Origin: Colwellia sp.
Lineage (GTDB): Bacteria > Pseudomonadota > Gammaproteobacteria > Enterobacterales > Alteromonadaceae
Length of the DNA: 9,080 nt
Reading direction: 5' to 3'
Assembly (NCBI GenBank): GCA_003521815.1
Contig: DPHE01000089.1
Location: 15,362 to 24,441, forward strand
The translations under genes and the position numbers were made by a program. Each line of letters begins with the position of its first letter. The first letter of the stretch is position 1. Shown piece by piece: positions 7,161 to 9,080 of this stretch. Under the pieces are notes generated by a model. That model did no database searches. It was not told the DNA's origin and saw only the letters and a program-made list of their open reading frames with translations.

Positions 7161-7175
7161 ACAATTCGTATGCCA
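7161..7175 (-). promoter_or_regulatory. Sigma-54 (-24/-12) promoter of glnK-amt
   Basis: The minus strand reads TGGCAT-ACGAA-TTGT from 7175 to 7161, close to the RpoN consensus TGGCAC-N5-TTGC. The spacing GG-N10-GT is exact, and the only change in the invariant doublets is GT for GC at -12. Transcription would begin near 7149, giving a leader of about 37 nt to the glnK ATG. NtrC-like sites lie upstream at suitable distances, which strengthens the call. Confidence 0.72.
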
Positions 7176-7237
7176 GATATAATAAAACGATAAAAATCAA
7201 TTTATTAGTTTATTTTTTGTTATGGTAAAAATATAGG

Positions 7238-7254
7238 CGCACCAAAATAGTACA
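7238..7254 (-). promoter_or_regulatory. NtrC (GlnG) binding site upstream of glnK
   Basis: The minus strand reads TGTACTATTTTGGTGCG, which fits the NtrC dyad TGCACYAWWWTGGTGCA with two mismatches. Its centre is about 97 bp upstream of the predicted sigma-54 start, a typical enhancer distance. Confidence 0.75.
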
Positions 7255-7276
7255 AAAAAATTACGTGCCGTTTTGA

Positions 7277-7287
7277 TTTGGTGCGCC
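7277..7287 (-). promoter_or_regulatory. Second NtrC-like half site
   Basis: TTTGGTGCGCC is a perfect inverted copy of GGCGCACCAAA at 7236-7246. It supplies one good NtrC half site, the other half of this dyad being degenerate. The centres of the two sites are about 31 bp apart, close to three helical turns, as in the paired NtrC enhancer of enterobacterial glnA. NtrC oligomers could therefore bind both on the same face of the DNA. Confidence 0.55.
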
Positions 7288-7342
7288 TTTGGGGAAGTTC
7301 AGGAAAAGAGGAAGGAAGGTACTATCGCTCAAAGGATAAGTC

Positions 7343-7377
7343 GTTTCCCCTTCAAAAAATTTACGTTCCGGGGAAAC
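7343..7377. repeat. Inverted repeat downstream of ovoA
   Basis: GTTTCCCC (7343-7350) and GGGGAAAC (7370-7377) are perfect 8-bp inverted copies with a 19-bp spacer, placed 26 bp after the ovoA stop. It may fold in the 3' end of the ovoA mRNA, but no T tract follows on the minus strand, so it is not a standard terminator. A further GGGGAA lies nearby at 7291. It could be a weak or factor-assisted terminator or a binding site. Confidence 0.4.
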
Positions 7378-7402
7378 TAATTAGCGTAGGTAGAGAATAA
7401 CG

Positions 7403-9080
7403 TTACTTCAATTGCCACACGCTTAAATGCGGAAAACTTAAGGTGAAATTTCGCTTATTTATTTGGATAGGACGCGTTAACTGCTGCTGTTCAATTAAAG
7501 TAAAATGTGGCGTTAGTGCTAGTGATAAACCTTCAAAACCGGTAACATTTTCACCATTTATTTTTAGCCCGCCTAACCAGTTATCTTTACTTGTTTGTTG
7601 CTCATTAAAATCATAACTTGACACAACAATAAGCAAACCCTCTGCATTTAATCTCGAATGTACTTCCTGTAAAAAAGAGCGTGGATCATAATTTTTTTCA
7701 AGTACATGCTGAGCAAGAATAACGTCATACCCCTTAAAATCGCCTTTGAGGTTACTCACATCACCTTGACTAAAAAGTATGTTTTCACCACAAGGCAAAT
7801 CAACATCCATTAAGTTGAACTCATAAAAATCAACAATATCCCCCTCGTTTTCCAAGGTGTAACGGACTGATTTCCCTTCTTGTAAATGTACTCCATGGCG
7901 AATATAACGAGCAGAAAAATCAACCGCATCGACTTGGTTAAAGTGTTGCGCTAACATAAAGCTTGTTCGACCAACACTACAACCTAAATCAAGGCAAGTT
8001 TCAGTCGCTACTTGATATTTTTCAACACTTTTTATTACTTCATCGGTTATTTGTTGGCTATAATTCTTTACTGCTAATGGCATAGCTGTTTTAGCTTGTC
8101 CATATTGAGCATGTAATTGCTGACAAATAGTCACATCATTTTCATAATGATTGGCAGCAAGGTTAGGTAATTCATTACCTTGACTTTCTACATAACGAAA
8201 GCCCGCATGTTGAAAGAAATGACGTCGAAAAGCATACCGTGAGTGTTTCGTTGCTTCATTACCAGAAGAAATCCATGAACCCCCTTTAATTAAGTTATGT
8301 TTACCGTCAAACGTAGGGGTAGAAAAATCATCATATAACGGATGCACATCAAAACCCTGAAATCCATCAATGGCTGATTCTGTCCATTGCCAAACATTAC
8401 CGACGATATCAAACAGCCCATTGTGTTCAAATTGATCAACAGGGCAAGAAGACGCATAGCCTTCGTTATTAATATTACCCGGCATAGTTTGCCAAGTGGT
8501 TAAATCACCTTCTACATGGTCACGTAAGCAAAGCCATTCAGCTTCAGTAGGTAACCGGATAAATTGCTTATCTTCACTTGTATTTTGGCTGTTTTTCCAA
8601 TGACAAAAAGCCTTCGCTTCAAGGTAGTTAACTTCAACAGGCCAGTTTAGCGGCAAAGGAATTTCATTTAATAAATTACGTTGCCAATAAACCTCTTCAT
8701 TGTTGTTATTGATTTTTTTAAGCCAAAAGTGAGGCATTGTCGCTTTCGTAAAGGCAAGCCACTGTTGCCCTTCTTCGGTCCAATAATCCTGTTGCTGATA
8801 ACCTTTAGCCTCAATAAAAGCTAAATATTCTTGATTAGAAACAACATGCTTGGATGTACTAAAATCCTTAACGTTTAACTGATCATATCCATACTCATTA
8901 TCCCAACCAAACGTATCATCAGTAACGGGTTTACCAAATTCAATTAACCGCCCTTTGATTGGTACCAATTCATTAATAGGCGCGCTACCTGTTTGCTGAC
9001 AAGTAGACCAAGGCTCAGCCTCAGTCAGGTATTTCAGCGGTAACATACGCATAATGACTGACGAGGTTTCAAGGTGAATC
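7403..9080 (-). CDS. ovoA: OvoA, 5-histidylcysteine sulfoxide synthase / methyltransferase (5' end missing)
   Basis: OvoA is a non-haem iron enzyme that uses oxygen to join cysteine to C5 of histidine. Its C-terminal methyltransferase later N-methylates the imidazole of 5-thiohistidine to give ovothiol A, a thiol antioxidant. The frame stays open to the window edge: upstream of the Met at 9052 it reads IHLETSSVI, the end of the DinB-like domain motif HxxxHxE with iron ligands. That Met is therefore internal, and roughly 150 residues are missing. Counting from it, the FGE-sulfatase-like domain covers about 30-290, with LPTEAEW (167-173), GNVWQWTES (218-226), KGGSW (256-260) and YAFRRHFFQHAGFR (273-286). 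The SAM-dependent methyltransferase covers about 350-480 with motif I LDLGCSVGR (354-362). Having this methyltransferase separates it from ergothioneine EgtB. The protein is cytoplasmic with no membrane segments. No ovoB lyase gene is seen downstream; glnK follows after 290 bp on the same strand but has its own promoter. Confidence 0.95.
   Translation of the reverse strand, partial: IHLETSSVIMRMLPLKYLTEAEPWSTCQQTGSAPINELVPIKGRLIEFGKPVTDDTFGWDNEYGYDQLNVKDFSTSKHVVSNQEYLAFIEAKGYQQQDYWTEEGQQWLAFTKATMPHFWLKKINNNNEEVYWQRNLLNEIPLPLNWPVEVNYLEAKAFCHWKNSQNTSEDKQFIRLPTEAEWLCLRDHVEGDLTTWQTMPGNINNEGYASSCPVDQFEHNGLFDIVGNVWQWTESAIDGFQGFDVHPLYDDFSTPTFDGKHNLIKGGSWISSGNEATKHSRYAFRRHFFQHAGFRYVESQGNELPNLAANHYENDVTICQQLHAQYGQAKTAMPLAVKNYSQQITDEVIKSVEKYQVATETCLDLGCSVGRTSFMLAQHFNQVDAVDFSARYIRHGVHLQEGKSVRYTLENEGDIVDFYEFNLMDVDLPCGENILFSQGDVSNLKGDFKGYDVILAQHVLEKNYDPRSFLQEVHSRLNAEGLLIVVSSYDFNEQQTSKDNWLGGLKINGENVTGFEGLSLALTPHFTLIEQQQLTRPIQINKRNFTLSFPHLSVWQLK

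Noticed and set aside
7403..9052. OvoA starting at the Met codon at 9052
   Set aside because: The frame continues to the window end and encodes IHLETSSVI, part of the conserved iron-binding domain, so this Met is internal.

Overview
The window is AT-rich chromosomal DNA from a marine gammaproteobacterium. The best guess is the Alteromonadales, close to Colwellia or Thalassotalea. This rests on protein resemblance (HslU ending in SRFIL, a YfeX-type peroxidase, OvoA, a GlyGly-CTERM tail) and on the base composition, not on a database search. No insertion sequence, phage gene, tRNA, rRNA or CRISPR array is visible.

Layout. Positions 1-1065 (+) hold the 3' half of hslU, the ATPase of the HslUV protease, followed 45 bp later by a small DUF971 gene that is probably in the same operon. 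Positions 1196-2143 (-) hold a cytoplasmic Dyp-type haem peroxidase (yfeX). It is preceded by a 321-bp gap with a candidate promoter overlapped by a palindrome. Positions 2465-4642 (-) encode a hybrid histidine kinase with a short periplasmic TPR-like sensor and a full His-Asp-His phosphorelay. Positions 4806-5405 (+) are a decayed gene for a secreted cyclophilin-type peptidyl-prolyl isomerase with a GlyGly-CTERM sorting tail. A two-way terminator separates it from the glnK-amt ammonium operon (7112 down to 5482, -). That operon has a sigma-54/NtrC type control region. The right end (7403-9080, -) is most of ovoA, the ovothiol sulfoxide synthase/methyltransferase, with its 5' end beyond the window.

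How the genes relate. glnK and amt form one functional unit: PII senses nitrogen state and gates the ammonium channel, and the upstream sites suggest NtrC activation during nitrogen limitation. HslU and the DUF971 protein are common neighbours in gammaproteobacteria. YfeX (haem peroxidase) and OvoA (thiol antioxidant synthesis) both fit redox defence, but nothing in the sequence links their control. The hybrid kinase has no visible DNA-binding partner in the window.

The clearest unusual element is the cyclophilin pseudogene. It has two nonsense codons, a one-base frameshift and an internal deletion, yet its promoter, signal peptide, much of the core and its C-terminal sorting tail are still readable. 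I saw no convincing undescribed multi-gene system.
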